A DNA stretch of 64,000 bases, taken from positions 62,001 to 126,000 of the forward strand of contig JAYKXP010000125.1 in assembly GCA_037176845.1 (NCBI GenBank). The letters run 5' to 3'. Positions 36,289 through 47,361 of the stretch are shown here, one piece after another. Origin of the DNA: Paramarasmius palmivorus. Its lineage: Eukaryota; Basidiomycota; Agaricomycetes; Agaricales; Marasmiaceae. The notes beneath the pieces are model-generated. The model searched no databases. It was given only the letters and a program-made list of their open reading frames with translations, and was not told the origin of the DNA. Positions within the stretch are counted from its first letter, which is position 1. Every line of letters starts with the position of its first letter. Made by a program: the position numbers and the translations under genes.

Positions 36289-36689
36289 GTGAGTATTTTG
36301 TGCTTGGTGCTTGACTTGGGGTGATGATGGGTTTGTAGGGTAAATGAGCTTTTCCTCTCAAGTTTTGGAATGATTATGTACGTGGTTTTTAATAACCTCT
36401 GGTAGTGCGACACTGATGGGTCATCGACAGGACGATGAGCTATGGCATAAGGAATCCAACCACAGCACCGGTTCATTGGTGGCACCGACGAAGTCCAAAA
36501 ACTATGACTACGCCGCATCCCGTACCTATTACCCCTTCCTTATACGGCCGCGAAATGATTTAGAACGGACAGAGAGGCTCTCCTGCACCTTCTGGGACGT
36601 ATCTTCCTGGTTATCTATCTGGCCACAACACCCCGCTTGCACACATGCAGATGCCTATGGTGACCATGTCTATGGCTTCCTTGAACCTT
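36289..36689. other. Intergenic
   Basis: About 400 bp. A plus-strand frame opens at 36416 but has no recognisable content. Confidence 0.4.
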
Positions 36690-36903
36690 CGGTGGTGGTA
36701 TGCCGGTGCATAAACCTACGCCTTCCAGACCTGCGAGCAACTACCTTGATTCACCATTTGACTCCAGCGGTCCAAAAATTGGTTCACCGTCGGATGCGGA
36801 AATTGAACGTGCTATCCTGCGGTATGTGGATTTGAACAAGATTCGAATACGGTCACAGAGAGAGGGTTGGGGAGACAGTTGGAACAGCTGGGAATGTATG
36901 TGA
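36690..36903 (+). pseudogene. Possible DEK_C-like relic (chitin synthase tail type)
   Basis: The plus strand reads GGGMPVHKPTPSRPASNYLD then GSPSDAEIERAILRYV-DLNKI, then stops at 36903. A PSDAEIERAI-type helix after a Pro/Ser-rich linker is seen in the DEK C-terminal domain at the end of fungal class V chitin synthases. The rest of the domain and the whole synthase are missing. Weak assignment; it may be chance or a fragment of another DEK_C protein. Confidence 0.3.
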
Positions 36904-38355
36904 CGGCTAAGGGGGTGAGTAATGCTATGATTGATAGGTGTTTAGTGGATCAGGCGTGGAAGGGGTGTAGATGGACCACTGGTTCTAGTCTTTGAACTTT
37001 TCTCCTTCTGTCTGTGGTTCCTAGATTCGTTATGGACTAATTTTTTGTTTCGTACGCCCGCTATCCGTAATCTGTATCGGCGAATTCGTTCCAGTTGGCG
37101 GATAACGCCGACCCCCTCCCGCTAGTCTCGTAGACAGAGCACGCTAGCTCTACCCGGTTCATCTTTCGGGTCGATAGCATCGATAGCAGCCGTGACAGCT
37201 ATGCTATTGAATATTGGAAAGTCTCGTTGAAGGCCCAGCCAAAGCTGCTTTTAACACGCTGTTCGGCGATTTCCGGAGACAGAGAAGTTTTGGCTAACGC
37301 AAGAAGATGGATTCTACCTGTGAAATTCTACCTGCAGAGCCCGTTTACAAGGCCTGCCTTGCGCCTATGCTCGAGAACCAGAGAATACGGAGTAAGGTCA
37401 GAGAAATAATGTATTTACTTTAGATATCTAGACAGCGGGATCGTCACGGTGGGCACGAGCACGTGAATACAGTACTCAAACACATTGAGATTCTACAATC
37501 AGCAAGGTGATCTATTTCAATGATCCCAAGTCGCACATCAAGCTTCGAGAGGATCCAGATTCCACTAGTTCGCGTGTGGACGGGTTAACGCGGCTATCAA
37601 CTGCCCACTCCCTCAAGGCTACTACATAGAAGCAGCGAGTATCTAGATTAGGAGTAATTGATGAAATTGTCAGAGTCGTGCCTTTTGTCAAGAAACGGCA
37701 CTGCATAAGTACTTCCTATTCCGAGCCGGGCCTATCGGATATGTTCTTCAATGATGCGGTGAACCTGATTCTTCGATGTGAGAGGTCCGAAGATGTCTAC
37801 AGAACATGAAATCGGAGTAATCATACAAACTCCACCAATGTTTGACAATCAAACCCGGACCGTAATGAGAATGAACCTGGTTTTAATAACTGTAGAATAG
37901 TTACCAGTTTTTCCGTTGCGCCCTTCATTTCGCCCCGCCAGTCAGGATCCCGGCACTTGTGCGCCTCCCCGCTATGCTTCATATTTGGACCCGTGATTTG
38001 TTAGTTTCAGTCTTGTAGGAGTCACTGGAGTCTGGGTTTTCCGGGCTTGGTGGGCTGCAGAAAGGCGATGGTCGTCGCATCTCGCAGGCGGTTGCTAGTT
38101 CAAGTTGGGAGGCATGGTGCTTCGGTGTCGACAACAAAGGCGCACGGGGATAAAATTCGAAAACTATTCTAGGATTATTACAGACGCTAGAAGATGCCGG
38201 TGAATATGGGTTGCAGTCATGGTACGAGTTGTTGCTGTTCCCGGGGAAAGCGAAGATGCATGCACTGCCTCGAGGACGCCTATGTAAGTATGGGCACAAC
38301 GAGTGATCGTCAGTGTAGTATCGGCAGTCTGGTTCTCGAGACTAACTCGAAGCGG
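36904..38355. other. No gene supported
   Basis: About 1.45 kb of unassigned sequence. No motif-bearing frame, tRNA or element ends were found. Confidence 0.4.
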
Positions 38356-38395
38356 CCACGACAAGCGTCCAGAAGCTTCTGGACGCTTTTCGTGG
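38356..38395. repeat. 40-bp near-perfect palindrome without spacer
   Basis: Arms CCACGA-C-AAGCGTCCAGAAG and its complement CTTCTGGACGCTT-T-TCGTGG meet at 38375/38376 with no loop. Nineteen of twenty positions pair; the only mismatch is C38362 against T38389. No gene overlaps it. Confidence 0.95.
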
Positions 38396-38756
38396 AAAGA
38401 GAGCAGTTCCTGAGCTTACCGATTATATCTTGTCACTATCCCGTCACGAATCGACCTTGAACTTCGCGACTCTGAGTCTCAGGTGTACCTCAAATTCGAC
38501 AAATTATGTAAGCGCCCATCATATCTGCGGATGATTTCGTGCATGAACATACATTATTCGCAAGGTGATAGCAGGCAAGAAAGTATAATCTGTGGAAGTA
38601 ACCATTACTGTACAAAGAAACTTAGCGTGGGGCTCCCAATGAGGTGTTTCCTTTCGCATATGCTTGTCTCCCTTTCCTAGTTACATTGCGTGTAAAGGTC
38701 AGGCTAGCGCTCGAAAAGAGGGACAGAGACAGCCGCAAGTCAGCTATTTAAGTAGT
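38396..38756. other. Intergenic
   Basis: About 360 bp between the palindrome and the 3' end of the RNA14-like gene. No gene seen. Confidence 0.4.
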
Positions 38757-40681
38757 TTAGTGCTTGTAACCAATCAGTAGTTTCAGCGTACCTAACCCAT
38801 ATATTCGAGCCATTCGTTTTTCCACTTCCTGAATAGAATCCAAATCACCAGTGCGATACATGTACCGAGACCAGCGATCCCACAGTTGAGCAGCATCCTC
38901 CCCTGAAAAAGTGTCGATGACAGACTCGAATAGACACTGAGCACCTGGAATCTGCTTAGACTGATGAAGGGGAAATGGTAAAAGACAGGACATACGTTTT
39001 CGATCGTCTATGGAGATGAGCCAATCCAAATAGCAGATAACGTAATCTATGTCCGATGCAAAATGTGCCATGCCTGCCTCAAAGGCGATGAACGCAAGGT
39101 CGTTCCTGTCCCGGATAGTGCAGCTGCATGCAATCTTTGCCGCTTCTTCAAACACCAGCCACGGGATAACAGGTGCGTCTTCCATTGCTTCGTGGAAGAC
39201 TGACCAGGCTGCAGTCAGTCCCTTGTTACGCATCTCGAAACGCATGCGCATAATGTAGGCGAGTCCAAAATCCTTGGCGATGTCCCCGATACTAACAAGA
39301 TCTCGTCGAGAGAACAAAGCTGTTCGCAGCTGACTCAGGAGCTGTTGGTATAAAGATCGCGCCTGGTCCTGTTCGTCTCTGAGCTCTAGAGCGTCAGCAA
39401 GAGCAGCATTCAAGAGGAGACTGACAGCTTCTCTATTAGTACAGCACAATTAGGTATTATGAGGTCGTACCTGTCGTTATTTGCCTTGACACCCATCTTT
39501 AGCTGAAGTAAACCTTCATCGGCATCTCCAACGGACAACCACCATTTGTAGGCCATGTACCTTTGAGGCAAACGATGAGAATAGATACGAATGTAGAAAT
39601 GACAGAGAGAATATACCACACTTCAGGACAGAACCTTAGCCTAACAACTGCCTTGACGTAGACATTCCGAAGGCGGTTGATGTATGTTGCCATACTACGC
39701 TCCCGAAGCGAAAGGGGGTCACTTTCCTCCCAGCGTAAGTATGCCTCCCATCTTCGCATTAATTGCCCCACAGAAACCGAAGACAACGGAGAGGCGGGTA
39801 GGATTGAATTTATTTTGTCAGTTGTTTGTCGTGGCCCCGGAGTTGGCGAAGGGTCGAGTAAACGCATGTGACGCAGATACTCCGCATGAACGCGCAGAGC
39901 TTTTGCATACAACGGTAAAAGTCCAGCAAGGGTTTCTTCGGCGGTCGATTCATGGTACTTATGTTCGTACGCCTCAAGTAACTCCCAAAAATCCGGTAAA
40001 TTCATCATTGGGATTTTGACAACCTCGTGCAACACTTCACGTAGCGCAATGTGACCCCGGATCTGGAAGATTTGAATATGGAGAAGAACACAATAAGAAT
40101 TGACACACCTCTTCTGTCAATCGAATATACTGATCCCAGAGAAACCAGCTATCTGCTTCATGCCCAACGAGATCGAGAACTGACTTGTACGTTTCCATAA
40201 GGGTCACGACCGAACGTTGGTTTCTGCAGAATCATCACTAATGGGCGGGGATGTAGCGTAGGTAGACATTGACCAACCTAATGAATGATATGTAGAGGGC
40301 ACATATTTCAACTGACGGGGTTTTCAAAGATAACTTGAGAAGATCTTCTAATTGCTGTTCAGTCTTGAGGCTATTCTTCGACATTATTTTCTTGAGGTAG
40401 GCGAGTTGAAGGGAAGGCTGCGACTATGTTAGGTATGTATGATTGAACGTTATCGAGTAGGCACCCACAGTATTAGGAAAACACTCGATCGCAGCTTCGT
40501 AGATCTCCAGGGATTTGGCAGTAGTAATTCCGTCGCTTTCCGTGAGGTGCAGCAGATGCTGCCACAACTCATCGCGAGGATTGAGTCGAGCACGTTGAAG
40601 GGATTCGTCGACATTCCCCAGAGCATATGAATTTGTTTGTGATACCTGCGGTGGGAGTCGAATCTCTATGGACAGTGACAT
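38757..40681 (-). CDS. RNA14/CstF77-like HAT-repeat protein (mRNA 3' end processing), possibly a short paralogue
   Basis: Starts at ATG 40681 (MSLSIEIRLPPQV). Exon 1 ends at 40469 in phase 0 and several short exons follow. HAT (half-a-TPR) repeats run throughout: KSLEIYEAAIECFPNT, YKSVLDLVGHEADSWFLWDQ, REVLHEVVKIPMMNLPDFWE, MRRWEAYLRWEESDPLSL, VRLRFCPEVW|YMAYKWW, DQARSLYQQLL, AWSVFHEAMEDAPVIPW, AFIAFEAGMAHFASDIDYV and LDSIQEVEKRMARIYG. Their order and the flanking phrases match the HAT domain of RNA14/CstF77, the scaffold of cleavage factor IA that joins cleavage and polyadenylation factors. The protein stops at 38757 soon after the last HAT repeat, so the C-terminal monkeytail region that binds RNA15 is lacking, and similarity is loose. 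It may be a shortened, diverged paralogue rather than the main gene. Confidence 0.72.
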
Positions 40682-41564
40682 GTTGTAATGAAAGAGAAGG
40701 ATAGAGATGGATAATGAAGGTAATGCTGGGAAACCCGAGTGAAGTGTTTGTGGTTCAACCTCTAACGTCAACGGACATGTCAACCTATACTTCTCGCCCA
40801 ACCTTATGAAATCCGTCAGCTCTCAACGTCAACCTCTGAAGATAGAATATCGCAGAAAACACCCAGTCATTCAAGGGAACAACCAGATATTGTGACCCCG
40901 AGGTGCAACCTGTGTCACTGCACAGACTCATAGATTGGCAGCTTACTCGAACCTATAGACATCACCTGAAGAAGAAGACGACAGACGTATGAACGTATAT
41001 GAACCCTCACTCTCGAAAGCTTGACTCGTGAAGCAAATCTCGGCCTAAACCGAATCTTTGCGTCGAGAGCGTGAAGCCAACTAGAGGACGTCTGGTTTAT
41101 TATAGACAGGGGTGTGGGCAAACTTTACAAGGAGGAAGAAGAAACTCACCCACTACAACGCAAATCCTGAAATCGATTGCGGGGAGCCCAAGGAATCAAA
41201 CACTCAAACACTCCAAAAGTACGATCTACAGCTGTATTTCCTTCACCCTGATCTCGAAATCCACCTGAGCGCGGTATAAGACCCCGACATATCTGTCCAC
41301 ACACCTTCAGAAAGAAGATACGACCCTAACTTGACATAGCAACATTGCATAATCGGATTCCCGAAACGATAGCGTGTTGGTCCATCGACTGTTACTAGCT
41401 CTTGGGGCTCAGGATAGCGGAAAAAGTCGAGTTTTCGCTAATCTTAGGAGGCTTTTTGAGACTCTATCTAGGGGCGAACACAGAATGAGGTATCTGAAGG
41501 GCCACTTGTCTAGTCGACGCACCACTGGCAGCAAGGACTGAAGGAAGGAGAATGACACCCAACG
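40682..41564. other. Intergenic
   Basis: Promoter side of the RNA14-like gene and flank of the tandem array. No gene seen. Confidence 0.4.
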
Positions 41565-41800
41565 TCATGCGACCATTTTGCTGAGGTCCTTAAAGCTTAG
41601 AGTTTCGCCGTGACCTGGTCGACCTGAGAATGTAGAGGTCGAGGAACAGTATTGCGGGAAGCAGACCTTGCTACTTCTTGTAATTTCTTCTGCACCTATG
41701 CGTAGAACGGCGACTTGAAACTTGGTGGAGCAACATTCATCGACTCGAACGTTATTCCCCATCGCCCCCAACGCCTTGGTGATGTCGTCGTCTTTCAAGT

Positions 41801-42805
41801 TGTGTCCACGGAAGGCCTGCCCTGTAAGTCTATCATACATAACAGTATAAGGCTCGTGTCGGAGTTACTAAATGTCTGGTGTATAGGGACTGGGGGGCAA
41901 AGAGTTGAGAATCGACGATTTTGGTAACAGAAACGGCGTCTCACCTCGACCGATATGATTTCAGCCATTTCCGGGCCAAAGATGGCAGCCCACTCACTTC
42001 TCTTTGAGGGAAAGAGACCTTAACTTCGTTCCAGGATGTCGAGAGGCAGGACAGAGGGGTGTTGACGAAGATAGGTGATACGCAACTCGAATGTTGTTTC
42101 CCATCGCCTTGGTGATGTCGTCTTTCAAGCAAGTTGTGTCCACGGAAGGCCTGCCCTGTAAGTCTATCATACATAACAGTATAAGGCTCGTGTCGGAGTT
42201 ACTAAATGTCTGGTGTATAGGGACTGGGGGGCAAAGAGTTGAGAATCGACGATTTTGGTAACAGAAACGGCGTCTCACCTCGACCGATATGATTTCAGCC
42301 ATTTCCGGGCCAAAGATGGCAGCCCACTCACTTCTCTTTGAGGGAAAGAGACCTTAACTTCGTTCCAGGATGTCGAGAGGCAGGACAGAGGGGTGTTGAC
42401 GAAGATAGGTGATACGCAACTCGAATGTTGTTTCCCATCGCCTTGGTGATGTCGTCTTTCAAGCAAGTTGTGTCCACGGAAGGCCCGCCCTGTAAGTCTA
42501 TCATACATAACAGTATAAGGCTCATGTCGGAGTTACTAAATGTCTGGTGTATAGGGACTGGGGGGCAAAGAGTTGAGAATCGACGATTTTGGTAACAGAA
42601 ACGGCGTCTCACCTCGACCGATATGATTTCAACCATTTCCGGGCCAAAGATGGCAGCCCACTCACTTCTCTTTGAGGGAAAGAGACCTCAACTTCGTTCC
42701 AGGATGTCGAGAGGCAGGACAGAGGGGTGTTGACGAAGATAGGTGATACGCAACTCGAATGTTGTGTCCCATCGCCTTGCTGATGTCGTCGTCCTTCAAG
42801 CAAGT
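41801..42805. repeat. 334-bp tandem array, three near-identical units plus diverged flanking copies
   Basis: Units start at TGTGTCCACG at 41801, 42135 and 42469 (period 334). The third is 337 bp because of an extra GTC. Units differ by only a few bases, all transitions. A fourth, clearly diverged unit continues to about 43075, and a diverged part-unit precedes at about 41570-41800. On the minus strand each unit contains LKDDDITKA(L/M)G-type sequence conserved between old and new copies, and a possible intron (GTGAGACG ... CTTACAG). Since 334 is not a multiple of three, unit number cannot change freely if the whole unit is coding. Confidence 0.9.
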
Positions 42806-43075
42806 TGCGTCTGCGGATGACCTGCCCTGCAACTCTATATACAGAACAGTGAAAGCTGATAGACTTAGTACTGACTGTCTGGTGAACAGGATTGATGGAA
42901 AATCGATAATTTCGATAGCAAAACGGCGTCTCACCTCACCCATACGATTTTCTCCCCTCTCAGATCAGACATAACTGCCTATCAACTTCTCTTGAAGGGA
43001 AAGAGTCCTCGACTCTATCTCGGGATGCCGAAGAGAGGAAAGGAGGCAAGACGAGGCCCAGGGGTGTTGACAACT

Positions 43076-43443
43076 TGAAAGTTGAACCGTCGCATCGGAC
43101 TAATAATATTCTGGCATCGGCCGCTCGATCCCAATTGGATCACCTGCTCTAATATACCAATAGTTTCACATTGCAACCCAGTTCATTTCGAACGTTGAAC
43201 GTTGAACCCTCAAGTCGCATACTTTGCTGAGCAAAGCTGCGTGAAGGCTCGGCGGTACTGGCTCAAGCAAACTAAGATTTTTTGCGCTGGCACTCGCTCA
43301 AGCCAACATCACTCAGCACATATTTGCAGACAAATTCGAAAACCCCCTTCAGAACTGAATTCGTCACATCAAAAGCCGCCGCGTTCCTCCAGAAGCACCA
43401 ATCCTGTACCAAAATAAGACTCGGAAAATAAATCAACCTTAGC
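43076..43443. other. Intergenic
   Basis: About 370 bp between the tandem array and dispersed copy A. A word duplication CGAACGTTGAACGTTGAAC lies near 43190. No gene seen. Confidence 0.4.
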
Positions 43444-44171
43444 AGTGCGAGGCGGAGTTATCCGAATTCGTTCCGTTTCAATTTGCGGTGGCTGTGCGCT
43501 ATTTCGCGCTTCTGTTTCCCACTCCATTTTGTGGGCGTTTCTCAGGAAGAGAGATCTTTCTGAACCTGAACCTGTCAATTTGAGGGCACGTCAAAGTGCT
43601 TCCTATCTAACGGATGGGCCGGGATATGTGACCACAGCAACTCTCGAATGGGACCCACGTACGGACCGTGTGCCAGCTTCTGGCCTTCAGCGCTTCAGCT
43701 TCAATGCCCAAGCTCGTCATTGCAAAAGCAAGATACAACGGTTGTTGATTGATAGGTAGCCTCATCTTTCCTCTGCCCTTTGTGTTTCTGATTGGTATAT
43801 GTGTAACTTCCTTCTAAGCATCTAATAGACCAATTTCTAGCGCGACCGAGAAGCTGGAGAATCATGCGCCAGATTGTCATTGGTAACAAAATACATAACA
43901 ATGCGCCTACCCATCTTGATACTGACGTATACTATCCAGAACCTTGGCCCACAGAAGTACCATATCGATGGTGTACCGAACGAAGGAGACTGCTCGAACT
44001 CATATCAAGGAATACTCGAAGCGGGTGGATAAGCACGACGAAGAGAGGTGTAGAGGGTGGCGGCAAGACAATGATACACTTCTCGGCTTCGTGAGTCCTA
44101 CATTCATGTCGGCTCATGGTCACGCTTCTCAGACTGTTTGGGGCAGGCAGGTCTCATTTCCGCAGTCGTGA
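43444..44171 (+). pseudogene. Dispersed gene-like repeat, copy A
   Basis: Matches the complement of 59430-60172 (copy B) over several blocks. GAATTCGTTCCGTTTCAATTT at 43462, CTATCTAACGGATGGGCCGG near 43607 and CATCTTGATACTGACGTATA near 43912 each have close partners in B. Read across frames, A gives SEFVPFQFAVAV (a hydrophobic segment), RKRDLSEPEPVN, YLTDGPGY, LDTDVYYPEPWPTE and YRTKETARTHIKEY; B has the same phrases. A needs frame changes between these, so it is broken. It also holds about 230 bp after YLTDGPGY that B lacks. I do not recognise the protein. Confidence 0.65.
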
Positions 44172-46448
44172 CGGCGTTTACCGTTTAATTGTACCAGTGG
44201 CTTGACATCAGGCACGACCCAGATTCCCTATTTTATTTCACAAAACCCCAAGAATACCACTATCACTGCGCCCATCGTCGGGCCCTCTGGCTCCGCAATC
44301 CGTATCAAAGCCTACCGGTTCCTCAGCTTGACCCTCAGTTTCACTGCCATGGTAGTGGGTCTTCTTTGCAAACAATGAATTCGAGGACATCGACGGGGCC
44401 TTCTAAGTACATTTCTCACAAAGATCTTTTTTTACTCAAATGCGACTCGAAGCAAATGCCGATTCCTCTATGTTCATTCACTCCAGCTATCCGATGACGT
44501 CGAGCAAGGTTCGCAAGGTCTGCACCATTGGGACTGGTTGCATCATAAGTATATGAACTACTAACACGCGCGAGGCGCTTCGACGGCATAAGAAAGAATC
44601 CGGCCTATACATCTTGAATCCGCTAGTTCAGTAGTCTCCCCCAATTGCGCTCGCATCAAACCTCATCAGCCAAAACCGAGGTAGCGAGAAGAGACAAAGT
44701 GAACGTCTCACTCCGCCGTCGGCGAGCAGCTTTGCCGTTAGGATTCGCGTTCACCATTGTCTTCTCACCAAACCTCGGCGGTGGAGAGGATATATAGCGC
44801 GAGGCACAGGGACGGGTAAGTGCGATACAAATGTCGACCTTGCTTTTGATATATCCTGTATCGACACGCAAGCCCACCCAAACATGCAGATTCAATCACT
44901 CGTATCTCGTGTGTACTGCAATATCCGCGGCTTCGACTGTTTGTTCCATCTTGCACTGAGGAACAGGCCGCCGACAAGCACCCAAAGCAACTTATGGCGG
45001 TGTAAAATTCCCGGATACTTCTGGATACGTTTCGCGTTCATTTGCCTGCAATGCTTAGGAACTCATATTCGCCTATCCCAGTTCTCAGTCTCGGTCACTC
45101 TCGTATCACATGACAATTATTGTGCTACGTCCAGTCCTGCGTTCGACAGTTCTCTCAATGCAGCCACATCACTCTACCCGATGAACTGTTTTCTGTGTCT
45201 ACCACCTATGATGAACTCATTTCCGATTGACGATTTTGTATATGCATAGGTCTTAAAAATTTTCATATTCCTTGGCGCAATACCCAAACGCTGCCAGATC
45301 ACTGCACTCAGCCTGTCATAGCTATCGACGTTGGCAATCAAGCTTGCCTCCCTGAGCCTCATGCACAGCAGTAGATTCACGACAATTTCACTGGTTACGA
45401 GTACGAAGCCATCATTAGTAGAGATGCGTACTAAACGACCACGTCTAACGCCGGCAACATGCTAAGTAATGCTGTCAGCCAGAGAACGCACCACCTTATC
45501 CAACTACAATGAACAGCGCGAGTTATGTGCGTTGATTGCCTGTAATCTCGGATTGGGGTCGCTGTTATGAGTGACTCTGGTTCTGACCAGCTTCGACAAG
45601 CTAATAAATATACGGGGTAGAACTCACTTGGAGTCACACTGAACGCAGGGGCTCGGAAAATACTGCAAGGTCCTCATCAAACGCGGCGGAATTCTTCATG
45701 CTCAGACGGGAGGTCCGACCTTCGCATCGCGAGGCAAGTGTATATCTTCTCAACCTATTCACAATGTCAAACCTTGTTTATCTCTCTTAGTTGCATTTTA
45801 AGCCCGCGACTGCGCGTCAAAAGAAAGGTAAGGTTCTGTCATGGCTGTGAACAATGAATGGATGGTTTGAATGATTTTGATAATCTGGGCTGGACCGAGT
45901 GGGCTTGATTTGTAAGACTGAGCTGTAGTTCATAGCTTCGAAGTTGGAATTGACAAGGTTCTGCAGCCGCGCCGTGTTGCAGATGTTCATTCGAAAGTGC
46001 AGAGAATGGGCGCTTGTTTATTTGACGCCCGTTATGACAACGTGATAGTCTTGTCCTTGTCCTCTTCGAGCTCTGAATAATTTAAGAACAATCTTGTGAG
46101 CAGAAAATGGCGAAAAGGTCTCCGGGAGTTCTACGATGAGATGATCCCTCTGAGCCCGGGTTACAGGAAACCAGATTTTTTTTGTCCTAGCCACGTGTTA
46201 CGTGACTCTGATGTAAGCCTTTGTTGAACGGCCTCGCCGGTGAACGCTTTCAATGATCCTTTCTTCTAGTCCCAATCATCTTTTCAGAATGTAACACTGC
46301 ACCTCCGGGCTAGAGGAGGACCGATCAATGGGGACCAAACATTTGAAGTGTTCAAAGGGGTTTCAAAAACCTTTGTCTTTATTGTGGAGTCAATGTGTAC
46401 TTAATCCATGGTACGTTCGCTATGCGGTGTACACCACTCATATCGCTC
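44172..46448. other. No gene supported
   Basis: About 2.3 kb. The only exon-like signal is an ATG frame at 45699 (MLRREVRPSHRE) followed by possible GC/GT donors and a short block FKPATARQKKG near 45800 ended by GTAAGG. That is too little to call a gene. The last 200 bp should be the RING gene promoter. Confidence 0.4.
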
Positions 46449-47361
46449 ATGGCCAAATCACCGAGTCTCCCTCGCCTCCAGAATTCCTCTTCGCGACGAT
46501 CTATGCGGCTCCAGTCTCACTCAGTACCCTCTACACCTTCTCTGAGAAGGAATTCTGTTCAGTTCGATCCCCCAACCACCCCAACACCTGTTCGAACATA
46601 CTCCCGAAGACGATCCCGCCGTACTCCTTATGAACGGCTGATCACTTCTACTGAGGATGCTTCCGAAGCACGTCGCTCCGTGATTAGCATTTCGAGCACT
46701 TCGTCAGGAAGCGACTCTCAACAGAACTCTGCTTCTGGTCGTGGTATCGCGCGAAGCATCTCGATCATCACCATCTCCAGCACCGCTTCTGAGAGTCTAC
46801 AACGAGACAACGCAGGCGCTGGCACTGGTCCCGTAAGTAAATTGCAGCCTATATGTATCACAATTGATATTCACATATTTATAGCAGGCCGTAGGTGCAA
46901 GTTCGTCCACTCCAGCCCACGAGGGAAGTAGCAAGGATCCAAAGGCAAGTAGTTCAAGCTTGTTCAAACGAATTACCATCACTAATCCTACCGATTCCTT
47001 CATCAGTCGGACGCCGAGACACTCAAGAGCGTAGAAGCAGTGGTCGAATGTCAGATCTGCAAGGACTACTGTTGGGACCCATACTTATTGTAAGCCTTCG
47101 AAGCTGGGGTTGAGCCTTGCTTAACCTTTTTGTAGAACCGAATGCGGTCATTGTTATTGCAGACACTGTCTTGTTGAGCACAGGAAAAGTCAGCGTAGAA
47201 GATTTGTATACCCAACGTCCTGTCCCACCTGTCGGAAAGATATCCACACGGTGCCAATCCCATGCTTTCCCGTTCGTCAGATGGTCGAAACGCTCGCGGA
47301 AGCAAAGGGTAGGCGTGTAATTCCTCAAGACCCCACTGAATTTAAGTGGTTTGACATTTAG
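46449..47361 (+). CDS. RING-finger protein (probable E3 ubiquitin ligase)
   Basis: Exons 46449-46832, 46885-46944, 47007-47089 and 47136-47361 give 250 residues. ATG 46449 was chosen because the frame from there is continuous and hydrophilic; ATG 46395 is possible. The N-terminal 150 residues are Ser/Arg-rich and look disordered. The C-terminal RING reads VECQICKDYCWDPYLL, then TECGHCYCRHCL, then SCPTCRKDI, giving the Cys/His set of a C3HC4-type RING that binds E2 enzymes. The third intron starts with GCAAGT and ends in TTCATCAG: a GC-AG intron with an otherwise perfect donor (AAG|GCAAGT). Reading through it would stop before the RING, so its splicing decides whether the ligase is made. Substrate unknown. 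Confidence 0.87.
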
